This document shows, in pieces, positions 1 through 10,696 of a stretch of DNA of 64,000 nucleotides. Position 1 is the first letter of the stretch, and every line of letters begins with the position of its first letter. A model generated the notes under the pieces. It had not been told where the DNA came from and did not search any database. It saw nothing but the letters and a program-made list of their open reading frames with translations. The translations under genes were made by a program, and so were the position numbers. This DNA comes from Urophycis tenuis (Eukaryota > Chordata > Actinopteri > Gadiformes > Phycidae): positions 4,205,159 to 4,269,158 of the forward strand of contig JAXIVH010000008.1 in assembly GCA_036785325.1 (NCBI GenBank). Reading direction: 5' to 3'.

Positions 1-35
<35 letters not shown>

Positions 36-36
36 C
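1..36. repeat. (AC)n microsatellite at left edge
   Basis: Pure AC dinucleotide run interrupted once by GC, cut by the window edge. Confidence 0.95.
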
Positions 37-984
37 CATCAGTCGTCCTTTCGATTATATTGATCAAACGCTAATGGTTTGTCCATCCAGAAGCGACACC
101 CGCTTCTAGAATGAATTGTAATTCAAGCGGAGGACACCTCTGGTGTCCCCGCATACACAGCGCCAAGCCGTCCCGTGCAAAATGCGCTTGCAACAAACAA
201 TTTGCAATGTTTTTAAACGTTTTTAACAGATATTATAGTACAGTTAACATGGAGAGGAGGGCGCTCCTAGTTGTCTTAGGCATCACTCCCGTTATTTTGC
301 CCGTAGGGATAAAGAAAGGTTATGACTTGGATTTACTTATTGGCTTCGAATATGAAAAAAAGACAAATAACAAATGAAGCGTCCTATTAAAACACATTTC
401 CAGAATAACAAAGTACTCCCATACCTTGCAATAGAGCGTTTTTTCTTTCTCCGGCGCTTTTTTATTTGTTGACTTCAGGGAGCGCAGGACAAAAAAAAAG
501 AAAAAAGAAAAAGGAGTCGTCTTCACTCCTGTTGTGAGAACATAGGCCTGCGTCCTGCGATGATGCTCTCGGTGTGTCCCGTCAAACACGCGGGGAAAAC
601 ATCATTTGCGTTGCGCCTTGCGTCCCCATCGAGAGTGAAGCGCGAGTGCGACGATCCCTCGTGTTTGCGAGTACGATTCCCATGGCGGCGCCAAGATCCG
701 CGCGCACTTGACCAGCGCGCGACTATTGCGCGCGCACCGCGCGGTCCAAAGGATGCATCAGCGAGAAGAAGACCGCGCTGCTGCTGGAGTGAGCGCTCTG
801 GAGGAGACCTTTAATGTGGAGGCTTCAACAGCTGTCTGCTGATGGTCATTACATCTGCGTCGGTCTGGGGTGTTGTCTCTCTCTCACACATAATCCATAA
901 TATTGAATAACAACCCCATGCTCCCGAATAACCACAACAATACGAGTTATTCGGTGCGGTTTGTTATTCTGTGTAGTGAGTGTA

Positions 985-1089
985 GTGCGTGCGTGTGTAT
1001 GTGTGTGTGCCCGTGCGTGCGTGTGTATGTGTGTGTGCCCGTGCGTGCGTGCCGGCTGTGCGTGCGTGCGCGTGCGTGTGCGTGTGTGC
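985..1089. repeat. GT-rich compound microsatellite
   Basis: Alternating purine-pyrimidine tract of GT with GC and AT interruptions (TGTGTATGTG, GTGCGTGC). It carries a short internal duplication of about 34 bp and is followed by a run of 12 G. Confidence 0.9.
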
Positions 1090-1391
1090 AACAATAAGGG
1101 GGGGGGGGGGGTCGGGGTCGGTGAGTCCGATAAGGTATACATACCTACCTTTGAATTGGAAAACAAAGACAGAACTCGTTCAGTGGTTTGAAGTGCACGG
1201 CGCACTTCAGCGGTGAAGCGTCTCAAGCTAAACACTAAAGCTTTAGTAAACTATAAAGCTTTAGTGACCTCTAACGGAGCCGCCGTGAACTCGTAACGTC
1301 TCAGCAGCCCGCGTGGCGGCTGATTGCTCCATTCGCCGTGTCGCGCGCCTCATTAACACCTATGCGCAATAGACTACATTGTTATACAAAG

Positions 1392-1501
1392 TAAATGAAC
1401 GCACACTTGAATAGGTGACATTTCTGGCGAGAACTGTTCGATACAATTTTATTGAACAATTCTCGCCAGAAATGTCACCTATTCAAGTGTGCGTTCATTT
1501 A
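1392..1501. repeat. Near-perfect inverted repeat (48-bp arms, 14-bp spacer)
   Basis: The left arm 1392-1439 is the reverse complement of the right arm 1454-1501 with one mismatch (CTGTTC against GAACAA). The spacer 1440-1453 is AT-rich. Transcribed RNA would fold into a long hairpin. No target-site duplication or known terminal motif is obvious. It could be a short palindromic MITE, a recent inverted duplication, or a hairpin RNA locus; the sequence alone does not decide. Confidence 0.9.
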
Positions 1502-2036
1502 ACTTGTTTTCTCTCGCTTCTCGTGTCCAGTCCAGCACACCGGTGAGGCACCTCCATTAGACCTGAAGAGGGCAGAACCGAACCCCATAGAACCCCATCT
1601 TCATGGGTCGCCGTCGCTCGCGCTGTTTCACGTGCTTGGCGCCATTCCTTCGGTTGCCATGGTGACGTGTCGCAGCGATCAGCCCTGGCGGGAGATTGTA
1701 TGTCACGCGGAGCTCTGGCCGACTCGTCCGTTAACCCCTCTGGACGGAAGTCGCTGGAACCCAAAGTAGGTTGGAAAGACTGCCGAGCGGGTTTAGAATG
1801 AGCTCTTATCCCAGGAAAGCCCCACAAGACGTTTGATTTGAAAACAAATGTCGGCGTAGGCTTGAAAACAGTTTGATTTGAACCGTGTTGAGTTGAGGTT
1901 TTTGCCAAGTAATTAAGGTAGGATGAATTGTAATGTGAAATACGCTCATTTGTTTATTCGAAAAAAAACTCGCTAAACTGCCCAGTAAACGTTTTCGTTC
2001 AGCGTGACATGCAAAAAAATCATTTTAACAATAGAT

Positions 2037-2042
2037 TTTATT
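2037..2042 (-). promoter_or_regulatory. Candidate polyadenylation signal of nbl1
   Basis: AATAAA on the minus strand, about 400 bp after the nbl1 stop codon. A second AATAAA lies at 2254-2259. Confidence 0.45.
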
Positions 2043-2437
2043 GAAGCAGGTTAAAACAAGCTAACAAAGGGAGCCGAATTGGGGGGGGGGGGGAATATTG
2101 TTTGCAAACGTTCCCACAATGAACTTAATAGCAATTGAAGTGAACACATTAAGATACAGGCTGATAAATCTCACCAAGACGTCAAACATACACCGACAAT
2201 TCACGCGATTAACGTGTCGTCCGCCATGGGTTGTTTTAGGTGTTGCCTTTATATTTATTTGACACACAAAGGAATGTATTTCAAAGCACAGCGTGGTGCG
2301 TGAGCCTTTAAAATAAAAGTAAAGTTGTATTTTCAAAGTGCCTTTGCAATAGGGTGGTATAGAGGGAGTGGGTGGGAGGGGCGGGGAGGGTAAAGAGACG
2401 TGAGGCTGACGAGGTGAGGACAGCCGGGCGGGAGCCG
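2037..2437 (-). other. nbl1: nbl1 3' UTR (inferred)
   Basis: Follows the nbl1 stop codon on the minus strand. AATAAA signals in this orientation occur at 2254-2259 and 2037-2042. The distal one is followed by AT-rich sequence and is the likelier end. Contains a run of 12 G on the plus strand at 2081-2092. The extent is inferred; no transcript evidence. Confidence 0.5.
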
Positions 2438-2719
2438 CTATCCCCCGTCGGATGTGTGCGGCAGTGTGTGATGACGCTCTCTCTGTGAGTGGATATGCTT
2501 GGTGTGGGCATCGGTGAGAGGGTGGGGGAGGGCTCGAACCCCGCTCAGGGTCTCCGAGAGGGACGGCGTCTCCTGGGCCGGTTCTGAAGGGTACAGCTGC
2601 ATCACCGCCCCCTCCTGGCCGCCCTCCTTACTGCAGGACTGGCAGCTGCAGCGGAAGATTCTCTCCACCAGCTTGTCCACGTGAGGAGTCTCTTCGCTGC
2701 CCGGACACTCCAGCGTCAC
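2438..2719 (-). CDS. nbl1: nbl1 coding exon 3 (C-terminal; end of DAN domain)
   Basis: Begins after a TTAG acceptor at 2721-2720, in phase with exon 2 (GTG then GTG, giving V95-V96), and ends at a stop at 2440-2438. Encodes residues 96-188. It starts VTLECPG and contains the last four cysteines of the DAN cystine knot (C100, C119, C121, C124, the latter as CSCQSC). The tail is low-complexity and rich in Ser, Pro and His, as the mammalian NBL1 tail is His/Pro-rich. The tail diverges strongly from mammals, so its exact end rests on the open frame alone. Confidence 0.9.
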   Translation of the reverse strand: MTLECPGSEETPHVDKLVERIFRCSCQSCSKEGGQEGAVMQLYPSEPAQETPSLSETLSGVRALPHPLTDAHTKHIHSQRERHHTLPHTSDGG

Positions 2720-2726
2720 CTAACCA

Positions 2727-2950
2727 TGTTTACACACACACATACACACGCACGCACAGACACACACACACACGTGCATGCACAGGCACACACAGATGCA
2801 CACATGCACGTACGTGCACACACATGCATGCACATGCACACACACACACACACACACACATGTGCATGCACAGACACACACAGATGCACACATGCATATA
2901 TGTGCGCACACACACACACATACACACGCACACAAACAAACAAACACAAA
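2727..2950. repeat. CA-rich compound microsatellite in nbl1 intron 2
   Basis: Alternating CA with GCAT and ATGCAC interruptions. It contains a roughly 90-bp internal duplication (ACACAGATGCACACATG occurs twice). It starts only about 8 bp upstream of the nbl1 exon 3 acceptor in transcript sense, so as RNA it is a GU-rich tract next to the acceptor. Confidence 0.9.
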
Positions 2951-3914
2951 AAATGGTACGGTTCAAACAGCTCCTGCGGATCCTCAACAAAGTGTTTGTC
3001 AACAGAGTAAACAGAACTCTTGTGGCAGAAGTGCAGCCAACCGCGTCTAGCTCCATAAACCACCCTGACCGCGCACCTCATCCTGATCAATCACTCGTGA
3101 TCCATTAGGATGCGACTGCAGCACAAACACAAGCGACACCGTTTCAAACGAAAAAACCCCTGAAAAACATGTCAAAACCGCAGCAACCTTCTTCCACATC
3201 CAGTTCCAATTAAAGAGAACTACGTGTGCAGAGTCCCTCGTCTCCTGACAGGGAGGTCAGGGCGAAACAGCTGTGCACTGCCATAACAGCTGCACGCACT
3301 CCCGGCCCTCCTCTGCACGGCCACCTGCTGTGATCTCACCTGCGCCGTTCACCTTCCCCGCCCCGCCGGGCAGCATTCCAGGCTGCACACAACTCCACAC
3401 AAAGCCGCCATGTCACAGGACTCTCCGGGACCCGCCGGTTAAAAGGGAACAATGAGCCGGGGCCTGAATGCAAGACGCAGCTCCCCAGACGCCTGGGGAT
3501 CCACAGAGCCGGCTCTGTGCGGCGCTGCAGACAACATGTAAGCCCCTGGCCAGCTTTGTGTGGTGCTAGGTGAGTGATTGTGTGCGCCTCTGTGGGTGCT
3601 ATTTGAAAAGGTCCCATGCTGTGTTTTGAGATTGTTCACCGTTGACTCAACTGTTTTGGCTTTCGACCGCCATCTTGATCTCGTGCCCTTCAATCCAACA
3701 TCTCTTTCATGCCTCCATTTTAGACCGCGGAAAAAATCCTGTCTTGTCACGGCTCCAGAACGGTCTAATTACCCACAATGCTTTGCGTGAGGCCGTTTGA
3801 ACGCAGCACTCATCTGGGAGTACCATTCGTTGCACACCAGACCCCCGCGGCTGGTGCCCCACCCCCGGGGCGCGCTGGGGGTTTGGGGGTCCAGAGTGTG
3901 AAGGACCGGCTTAC

Positions 3915-4026
3915 CACTTCCCACTGGGTCTGGGCGGGCATGCAGGAGTCGCAGTGGACCAGCGACTCGGTGGACTGGGGGAAGGTGTTGGGCACGCTGT
4001 AGCTGAAGCACTGCCCCAGACAGGCC
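3915..4026 (-). CDS. nbl1: nbl1 coding exon 2 (central DAN domain)
   Basis: 112 bp bounded by a GTAG acceptor (transcript sense) and a GTAAGC donor at 3914-3909. Encodes residues 58-95. It includes ACLGQCFSYSVPNTF and ESLVHCDSCMPAQ, nearly identical to human NBL1 as remembered, with knot cysteines C60, C64, C83 and C86. This exon is the strongest identification of the gene. The phase matches exons 1 and 3 with no frameshift. Confidence 0.96.
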
Positions 4027-4107
4027 CTACCAGGGGAGGAGAACACACCGTGATTCTACTGTACAAACACAACACACGCTGAATACACCCACACGTGTTC
4101 TACTGAC

Positions 4108-4624
4108 ACTGGATGTGCTCAGTACATCCAGTGTACTCAGTACATGTACTGTACTCAGTACATGCAGTGTACTCAGTACATGCAGTGTACTCGGTACAGC
4201 CAGTGTACTCAGTACATGACTCCCGTGTACTCAGTACAGCCAGTGTACTCAGTACATGTAGTGTACTCGGTACAGCCAGTGTACTCAGTACATGTAGTGT
4301 ACTCAGTACATGCAGTGTACTCAGTACAGTCAGTGTACTCAGTACAGTCAGTGTACTCAGTACATGCAGTGTACTCAGTACAGTCAGTGTACTCAGTACA
4401 TGTAGTGTACTCAGTACAGTCAGTGGACTTCAGTACAGTCAGTGTACTCAGTACATGCAGTGTACTCAGTACAGTCAGTGTACTCAGTACATGTAGTGTA
4501 CTCAGTACAGCCAGTGTACTTCAGTACAGTCAGTGTACTCAGTACATGACTCCCGTGTACTCAGTACAGTCAGTGTACTCAGCACAGCCAGGGTACTCAG
4601 TACATGCAGTGTACTCCAGTGTAC
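4108..4624. repeat. 18-bp minisatellite in nbl1 intron 1, self-complementary unit
   Basis: About 28 units built on GTGTACTCAGTACATGCA and variants (ACAGTC, ACATGT, ACAGCC). The core GTACTCAGTAC is almost palindromic and CAGTACATGTACTG is a perfect palindrome, so each unit can pair with its neighbours. The array occupies more than half of the 914-bp intron. Confidence 0.93.
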
Positions 4625-4940
4625 ATACTTGAAGTGAAGGTACAGACTCACTCTCACTGACATGGGCTGAGGCTGTTTGCACACTTTTTAGGCTATGACA
4701 AACATTCAATATAGGCTCAGTTATATGGAGTGTATGCTCATGCTAATATCCTCTCTTTTAATTAACCCTTTTTATTAACCCTTTACAAATATACCAGAGC
4801 AGGAATAAAAGTAGCATTGTGCTGTATAATACCCATGTCAGTAAAATCGAATTCACGTGAATAACCACATGAGTCCCTAGGCACATGTAAACAAAATAAT
4901 AGAATAGGACTAGTTTTTTTTTTCATGTCTTTCTTCTGAC

Positions 4941-5113
4941 CTGTTCTGAATAGATCGGGGCTGACATCCTGTGTGCCCGACTATCTGTGTGATGTTCTTG
5001 GCCTCGCACCAAGCACTTTTGTCGGGGAACAGAGCCAGGCGGTTGATGTGCGCTGGCGGTGCCGCCGAGTACAGCGCAAGTAGTGCGCAGCAAATCAGAA
5101 CTCTGTGCCACAT
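4941..5113 (-). CDS. nbl1: nbl1 coding exon 1: signal peptide and start of DAN domain (DAN family BMP antagonist)
   Basis: nbl1 encodes a secreted cystine-knot protein that binds BMP/GDF ligands outside the cell. The ATG at 5113 lies 8 nt inside an exon whose acceptor (CTTTTAG) ends at 5122. The donor is AACAG|GTCAGA. Residues 1-18 form a hydrophobic signal peptide (MWHRVLICCALLALYSAA). INRLALFPDKSAWCEAKNIT and IQNR follow, almost identical to human NBL1; C36 and C50 are knot cysteines and N40 is a sequon. The three exons join in frame to 188 aa (human about 181) with ten cysteines outside the signal peptide. The gene lies downstream of micos10 on the same strand, the human order. The upstream start in the same frame (MCVQM) is intronic and was not used. 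Confidence 0.95.
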
Positions 5114-5951
5114 GACTGCGCCTAAAAGTGCACACACAATACACATTTGCACACACAATACACAATTCTGTGGCCATACCTAATGTGAAGAAAACCACAT
5201 ACACACATGGGGAGGCTGACATTCGTTGTTGTCTTTTGGCTTGGCTTGGTGCAATTGCATTGGTATTTGATTAATAGCAATATTTTGCGCATGGAGGCGG
5301 ATAAGGAACGCAATGAATTAAGTCTAACGGGGTTTATGAGACAAGGCTTAGATCATGCATAGATGCAATCTTTACGTCCATATGGCAAAAACAGCACTCT
5401 GAGTTCAAACTGTCCCAAAAGCCAATAGGGGGAGTTGGGTGGGGGTGAGACAGGACTCTCAGCGACACCACCTGACTCTAATAAACAACGAACGTTAAAC
5501 TTTGTTCTCTCAAAATGCCTTCTACTCACGCCATTACTATGGAGAAAATAGCTTTCTCCTGGCTGATAAAACCAGTAGGTCACCCACGTCGTCCTACACG
5601 CAGGATGTTTTGGACTTTCGTTCACACACCATTCCAGTTAACTCCACAAGCTGAGAAACAACACTTTTTTTAAAGAAAGAAATTAAATACAACGACGCAA
5701 CAGTTCGGAGCGGCCCCACAAAAACATGTCGTGTTTTTTTAATGGTCCATTTAAGAAACGTAAATCCCCTTAAATCACAATGTAGGTGATGCGGAAAGTG
5801 GGTTAAACAAACTCCAACTCCGAAAGACAGTCAGTTAAACTAACGTGTCACCAGAAAGCAGACAAATTAAGAAACGGAACGCAATCTGGTCTGGGGTTTT
5901 TCCTCGGAATTGTTGCCCCTAAAGTCGTCGTGTAAAAATCTTTGACTCACC

Positions 5952-6200
5952 CACAGAAGACCCGCTGAACACGTCCGCCAATTGACCACCGCACGGTATC
6001 CCGCTGAGAGCCCTCGCCGAGGATTAAACACGTCTAGTGGACGGACGGCCGAGATCTAGGCAGGTAAAGACGTCGGCAGTGACTTTGAAGCGTGCATCGA
6101 AGACCAGGGGCGACTCCAAATCACGCCGATAGACGCATTCCTTGTCATCCGCTCGAAAAGAAGTGAAAGATGATGGGAGGATGGAGAGATAAGCTTACGC
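5952..6200 (-). other. Possible nbl1 non-coding first exon / promoter
   Basis: The first coding exon of nbl1 has only 8 nt of leader, so an upstream non-coding exon is needed. A good donor in minus orientation (TGTGG|GTGAGT, donor GT at 5950-5949) lies 830 bp upstream, in a GC-richer stretch. This is inference from one splice motif; the 5' boundary is arbitrary. Confidence 0.3.
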
Positions 6201-7426
6201 CCGTCTCCGAAGTCCCATTAACTCACCCCCCGTTCCTCCCCTTTGTTCACTTTTCCGTGCGTGTTATTTCCCCCAAAACCTTCACTGACCAGTTAAACGC
6301 TGCACTTTCTTTTCCCCGAGTCCCCCCTGAGCTGCGAGCGGTTCATTTGGGCAGGGTCTAGGCGCGGTGGAGTCTGTGGACAGGGATCCTGCTGTGCCGT
6401 TGTTGGACGAAAGAAAACGGGGAGGGAAAGATTTAGTTTGGCAGGTTTCACAAGTTTCCCCACGCAGGAGTGAAAGTTGACCCGTTCTGCATCAGGTCAT
6501 GATCAAGTCCCCGTTTAGAAGGCGACGGTCACTCTGACAGCGCATTCACACGTCACAACGTTTTTTCGGCCATGAGTAGCCTCGACATTATTTTACAGTT
6601 GCCTTGTTTATTTTAATATAAATATTCATTTTTAAAGCGGAACCCTTCAATAGCCTTCGGATTCTTCTTCTATGGAAATATTCCCACTTACTTACTTAAT
6701 ATTCCCACTTACTAAGTCAAGCAGCTCCAAGGTCTGTCAGAGTAAATAATCACACCGTTAGGCCCATTTCAATTTAATACCCAACGTCCCAGGTGCACTA
6801 TAAAGCCTGCAGTGCAGACTGGTTACAGTAGGTATTTCACTAGTTACTTTTATGCTTTTTTTTTAACAACATTTTTTTTTTAACCATCTTTCACAACTTT
6901 AATTCAGTTACACCAAAACACTGGCCATAAATTACCTCATGACAATTCTACCCCTTCACAGCATATTCCAATCGGGCTCGCATGGTTCCATTACACGTTT
7001 GGGTGTGCAACACTGTTGGCCAACTGCATGCAGCTCGTTATCCTGAACACATCAAAAGGCTCGTTTCTAAAGCCGTGATGCCAAGGTCTGTTTTTAATGC
7101 TTTTAATGCCCCAAACCCCCCCCGCCACCCGCAAGCTTGAATCCTGTACCTGCTTTCACCACACCGCCTGCCTCGATTGCCAGCAACCAGCGCGAGTGGC
7201 TGCAGGGAACCACGGTGGAGATGACAGACAGAAGGGCACGTAACATCGCCTCCCTTGATGTGGAAGTGTATTACGTGCACTCCTTTTTAACAGACGTGCG
7301 CTCCAGAACACAGAACTCACCTGTTAGCAATAAGACCCGAGCTCCAGTCCAGAAATGGCATTCCTTTGCATTCCACGAATTCTGTTGCACCAGGGGGGCT
7401 GTGTGCAAACGTGGGCGTGCATGAGG

Positions 7427-7596
<170 letters not shown>

Positions 7597-8158
7597 TAAA
7601 CTGACTACAGCGGGGCCCCAAAAACACATAAGTGATCAATCACAGTCTTGACAGTGTTGCCAAAAAGGTACTCAGCCAATAACTACAGTGAATGTACCAG
7701 CTCTGATATGCAGACATAACACACTCCGGTTTCATTACAAAACATGTAAATCTCCCAGCTTTATTTCCTGAGCTGCTAATGCTTGGCCTCGTATGCACAT
7801 GAGCCCACCAGCAACCTACAAGTCATGGTATGTTTCCTACGTATCTTCCATGGGTTTAATGTGCGTGTGCTGTGGTGATCTCGAACAGGGAGGCTGGCTG
7901 TTGTTACAAATTAGTAGTCGAGTCTGCAGGCCGAAATGTGAAATGTTTTGAGAACAAACAATTCAGTCAAGTCAAAAGAAAGCCCACCAACTCTCAAGAA
8001 CATTATCCCGCAAAATCATTGTGTGGTTCCTGCTCTCTTCCAGGACTGCAGACGAGAAACCTGGCTTCCATTCCAAAACAGCAGGAGACCCCGTCCCCGC
8101 CACTCATTAACACAAAAAATTACCTCCAACCTCAAGAGCCCATTTCACTCCCTCTCTC

Positions 8159-8200
8159 CTACACACACACACACGCACACACACACACACACACACACAC
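8159..8200. repeat. (AC)n microsatellite downstream of micos10
   Basis: About 20 AC units with one GC interruption, 50 bp beyond the micos10 polyadenylation signal. Confidence 0.93.
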
Positions 8201-8250
8201 TCTTAAGACAAAAAACAACCCAGCGAGCACCCGCGAGCAGTTCATAACAC

Positions 8251-8256
8251 TTTAAT
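8251..8256 (-). promoter_or_regulatory. Candidate polyadenylation signal of micos10 (ATTAAA)
   Basis: ATTAAA on the minus strand, about 160 bp after the micos10 stop codon. It implies a short 3' UTR from 8412 to roughly 8235. Confidence 0.5.
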
Positions 8257-8412
8257 GAAATATACACCGACTGCCCTTCCATAAACACGCATAAGAACAT
8301 CATCGGGTGGTACCGTTTACACACAGAACTCCACAGCAAAATGTGAAAGGCCTTGTTGACGAGGGACACGGCAGGGTCAGGGGAACGGTTCCACGGGTTC
8401 CACCGCGGCCCC

Positions 8413-8424
8413 TCACTGTTGATC
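8413..8424 (-). CDS. micos10: micos10 coding exon 4 (last three codons and stop)
   Basis: After the acceptor GTGTTCCAG the exon reads GAT CAA CAG TGA, giving a D-Q-Q end comparable to the E-Q-E-Q end remembered for mammalian MICOS10. Phase agrees with exon 3. It is very short, so the call rests on acceptor quality, phase and similarity of the terminus. Confidence 0.75.
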   Translation of the reverse strand, partial: DQQ

Positions 8425-8531
8425 CTGGAACACAAGCGGGATGGACACATAATGGGCCCCGACCGCTGAGGATGGGAGTAATGCTTTAATAAGTTCAGCG
8501 TTTTGCATCTCCGTCTACAAAGTGTACTAAC

Positions 8532-8641
8532 CCCAACCATGTGGCCCTGCAGCACTACGGGAGATCTCCTGTCATGCAGGCAGTTGGAGTACGCCATGCC
8601 AAAGCCCAGGCCAGCGCCCAGTGAAGCAGGCCATGTGCGTC
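8532..8641 (-). CDS. micos10: micos10 coding exon 3 (second membrane segment)
   Basis: 110 bp. The acceptor TTTGCTAG ends at 8642. The donor is GTTAGT after GTTGGG. Encodes residues 37-73: RRTWPASLGAGLGFGMAYSN, then CLHDRRSPVVLQGH. The second membrane segment, about residues 41-56, carries the GxGxGxG glycine motif (G45, G47, G49, G51) that Mic10 uses to oligomerise, and the AYSNC signature of the vertebrate protein. Confidence 0.94.
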
Positions 8642-8679
8642 CTAGCAAAGAGGAGTTAGCATTGTTTATTGTTGTTACA

Positions 8680-8701
8680 CACACACACACACACACACAC
8701 A
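8680..8701. repeat. (AC)n microsatellite in micos10 intron 2
   Basis: Eleven AC units between micos10 exons 2 and 3, close to the exon 3 acceptor in transcript sense. Confidence 0.9.
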
Positions 8702-8846
8702 GCATCACTACTGTCATAAGCCCATATGTGGACAACAGTGAGTTAACACAGTAAACCACTAAGCTGCAGACAGGGCTCATCTTGTGCAGCACTGAGGGAC
8801 AAACAGAGCACGCCGTTCCATCTCTCAGAAGGACGTGAAGACTTAC

Positions 8847-8894
8847 GCTTGAAGACGAGGAGCGAGAAGGCAATGCCCACGCCGAGGCCAGTGA
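8847..8894 (-). CDS. micos10: micos10 coding exon 2 (first membrane segment)
   Basis: 48 bp between the acceptor CTTTGTAG and the donor AAGC|GTAAGT. It completes V21 and encodes TGLGVGIAFSLLVFK, the first transmembrane hairpin arm with glycines at 23, 25 and 27. It splits R37 with exon 3. Too short to be seen as an open frame by length; found from the family pattern. Confidence 0.93.
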
Positions 8895-10576
8895 CTACAA
8901 AGGAACAAGAAGACGAAAGTGTTAACAGCGTTGTGGGCTTACACACAAACAATAGAGCGCTGCAACCCTGGGCTCAGCAGGAGCTGCCGCCGGGCAAACC
9001 TGAGCACAACGGAAACACAACACCACACTCGGCACAAAGAAAGATCTGCTACAATGAGGCACATGTGAATCTATACATCTGTGTGTGTGTGTGTGTCAGA
9101 CTGAGTGTGTGTGTGTGTGTGTGTGAGAGCTTGGCAGGGGTGTCATTAAATCCATCAAACGCGGGGTGGAGGTGGAACTGGGTGAGGAGGCAATCAATTG
9201 ATTGACACGAAGTCGCAAGGCTCAGGGTAGGAGCCCTGAAAACAACAGGTGCGAAGGTGATCCAGGTGCTCGCCGTCTAGAACCAACACCCAGCCGGGGC
9301 GTGTTAGACAGACAAAGCTGCGAGCTCCTCAGACCAGGATGAGGCGGAACGCGTTGTGTGCTCAGTGTCTCCCTGCTGCTGCGGGCCAGACCACACCCAG
9401 CTCAGGGCCACACGGCACAGAAGCACATAAAGACAACTACTCAGGGCCCCTCTGACTCTGACTCTTTTAATTGGATTCAGCGAGCTATGTGGCATGACTG
9501 ATTTGCTTCAACGTGAAACATTTTCGACTGCTCCGTATGAAACCGCGTGTCAAACGCGGCCCACAAGGAGCGAGCCGTTGTGAACGTGAAATAATTGGAG
9601 AATCTTGTTTTGAAGTTGTGATGCTGTGATCATCTGTACACCGTTCCAACTTCTGCTTGAATCCAGGGGGTTCTCTTGGTTGACTTCACTTCTCTTACAC
9701 TCCCTCCTCCAACCCCCAAGAATGAAGGCCAAATATGAGATACAATCAACAACATGTTGGCTCCACATTAGCAGAGACTCTTTTCAAATGAAGAACGTTT
9801 ATAAAATGTTGACATGAAATAAATTATGAGGCCATGGTTATTCTTAGGGTAAAAGGTATTTGGGAACATAAGCCAAGACCCTGAATTCCATCATAAGCAA
9901 TACATATATATAATGCCTGGGCTGTGATATCGTGTCCTAGTTTTGGGGTTGAGTATAGTGAATCAAAAAAGTTGCTCTACAGGTCTACTAAATTGCAGAG
10001 AAGTGTGGCGCCCTCTATTGACATAATGCCATCCACCCACAAATCACTCTAAAATATTGATCTATTGAACAGACATGCCGCCTGTTATTGGGAATGGCGT
10101 GTTAATGTAATGTCCTTTTAGTCAAACGTTTAGGCATGCATGTAATGGTTTTTACGACTTATTGATAGAAGTCCACAACTTCATCGTGCAAAACACATTC
10201 ATATTATAACGTTTGTTAATTTTGCATTTGACCTTAAATACAGGTAGGCTGCCTACACCCTTCAACAACTAGCAGACATCCTCCGGCAAGTCATCCTCGA
10301 CTATGCAATGCGTCGTGTTAAATATATTAAAACAGAAGTAGCAACTCATAGATGCTATATTATATAAGGATGTCATTACTATGGCTTTTCAAGACTGTCG
10401 TTTTGCTTAAGTTCGATTTGAGCGTGGTAGGTCACTGCCTGAATACCCAGTTTCACCGGCATGCAAAATAAACGGGTTTGTAGCTCAAATGTAAACAGGA
10501 TCATTTGCGCACAGTGTGTCTCAAATGATTTTTTGTGCAGACTATGGCCATGTAGGTGGTGGAATGACATAAATAC
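8895..10576 (-). other. micos10 intron 1
   Basis: Contains a GT microsatellite at 9079-9125 and otherwise AT-rich unique-looking sequence. No exon or RNA gene recognised. Confidence 0.7.
9079..9125. repeat. (GT)n microsatellite, two blocks
   Basis: Two GT runs separated by CAGACTGA, in micos10 intron 1. Confidence 0.9.
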
Positions 10577-10637
10577 CAGTTTTCACGGCGGTGTCAGCAA
10601 GACACCGGTCCCACTTTCGTCCAGATGATTCTGCCAT
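10577..10637 (-). CDS. micos10: micos10 coding exon 1 (Mic10/MINOS1, MICOS subunit)
   Basis: Mic10 is a small inner mitochondrial membrane protein; its wedge-shaped hairpins oligomerise at crista junctions as part of the MICOS complex. The ATG at 10637 opens MAESSGRKWDRCLADTAVKT, matching the conserved GRKWDRCLAD signature of vertebrate MICOS10. The donor is ACTG|GTATTT. The four exons (61+48+110+12 bp) join in phase to 76 aa (human 78) with two glycine-rich membrane segments (about 21-36 and 41-56). It has no cleavable presequence, as usual for Mic10. Its 5' end faces capzb about 1 kb away, and nbl1 follows on the same strand. In human the same neighbours give a MICOS10-NBL1 readthrough. Confidence 0.95.
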
Positions 10638-10668
10638 GTTTCTGGCAGTCAGGAAATGCTGCTCAACA

Positions 10669-10696
10669 TCGCGAGATGTGAAGGAAGTCACGTGAC
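10669..10696. promoter_or_regulatory. Promoter elements of micos10: TCGCGAGA and palindromic E-box GTCACGTGAC
   Basis: TCGCGAGA at 10669-10676 is eight bases of the TCTCGCGAGA element known from CpG-type housekeeping promoters. GTCACGTGAC at 10687-10696 is a perfect palindrome containing CACGTG, the CLEAR/USF-type E-box, next to an ETS-like GGAAG. Both lie 32-59 bp upstream of the micos10 start codon. Function is inferred from motif and position only. Confidence 0.5.

Larger units (their letters stand above)
37..2036. other. Intergenic region, no gene recognised
   Basis: No conserved coding pattern was found on either strand. Contents are a GC- and CpG-rich patch around 640-750 that could be a promoter of a gene outside the window, a GT-rich tract at 985-1089, a G run at 1098-1109, and the inverted repeat at 1392-1501. 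The open frames here (for example 1495-1908 minus) show no family signature. Confidence 0.6.

Noticed and set aside
1495..1908. 137-codon minus-strand ORF as a gene
   Set aside because: No recognisable domain, no splice context, ordinary composition; an open frame of this length is expected by chance here.
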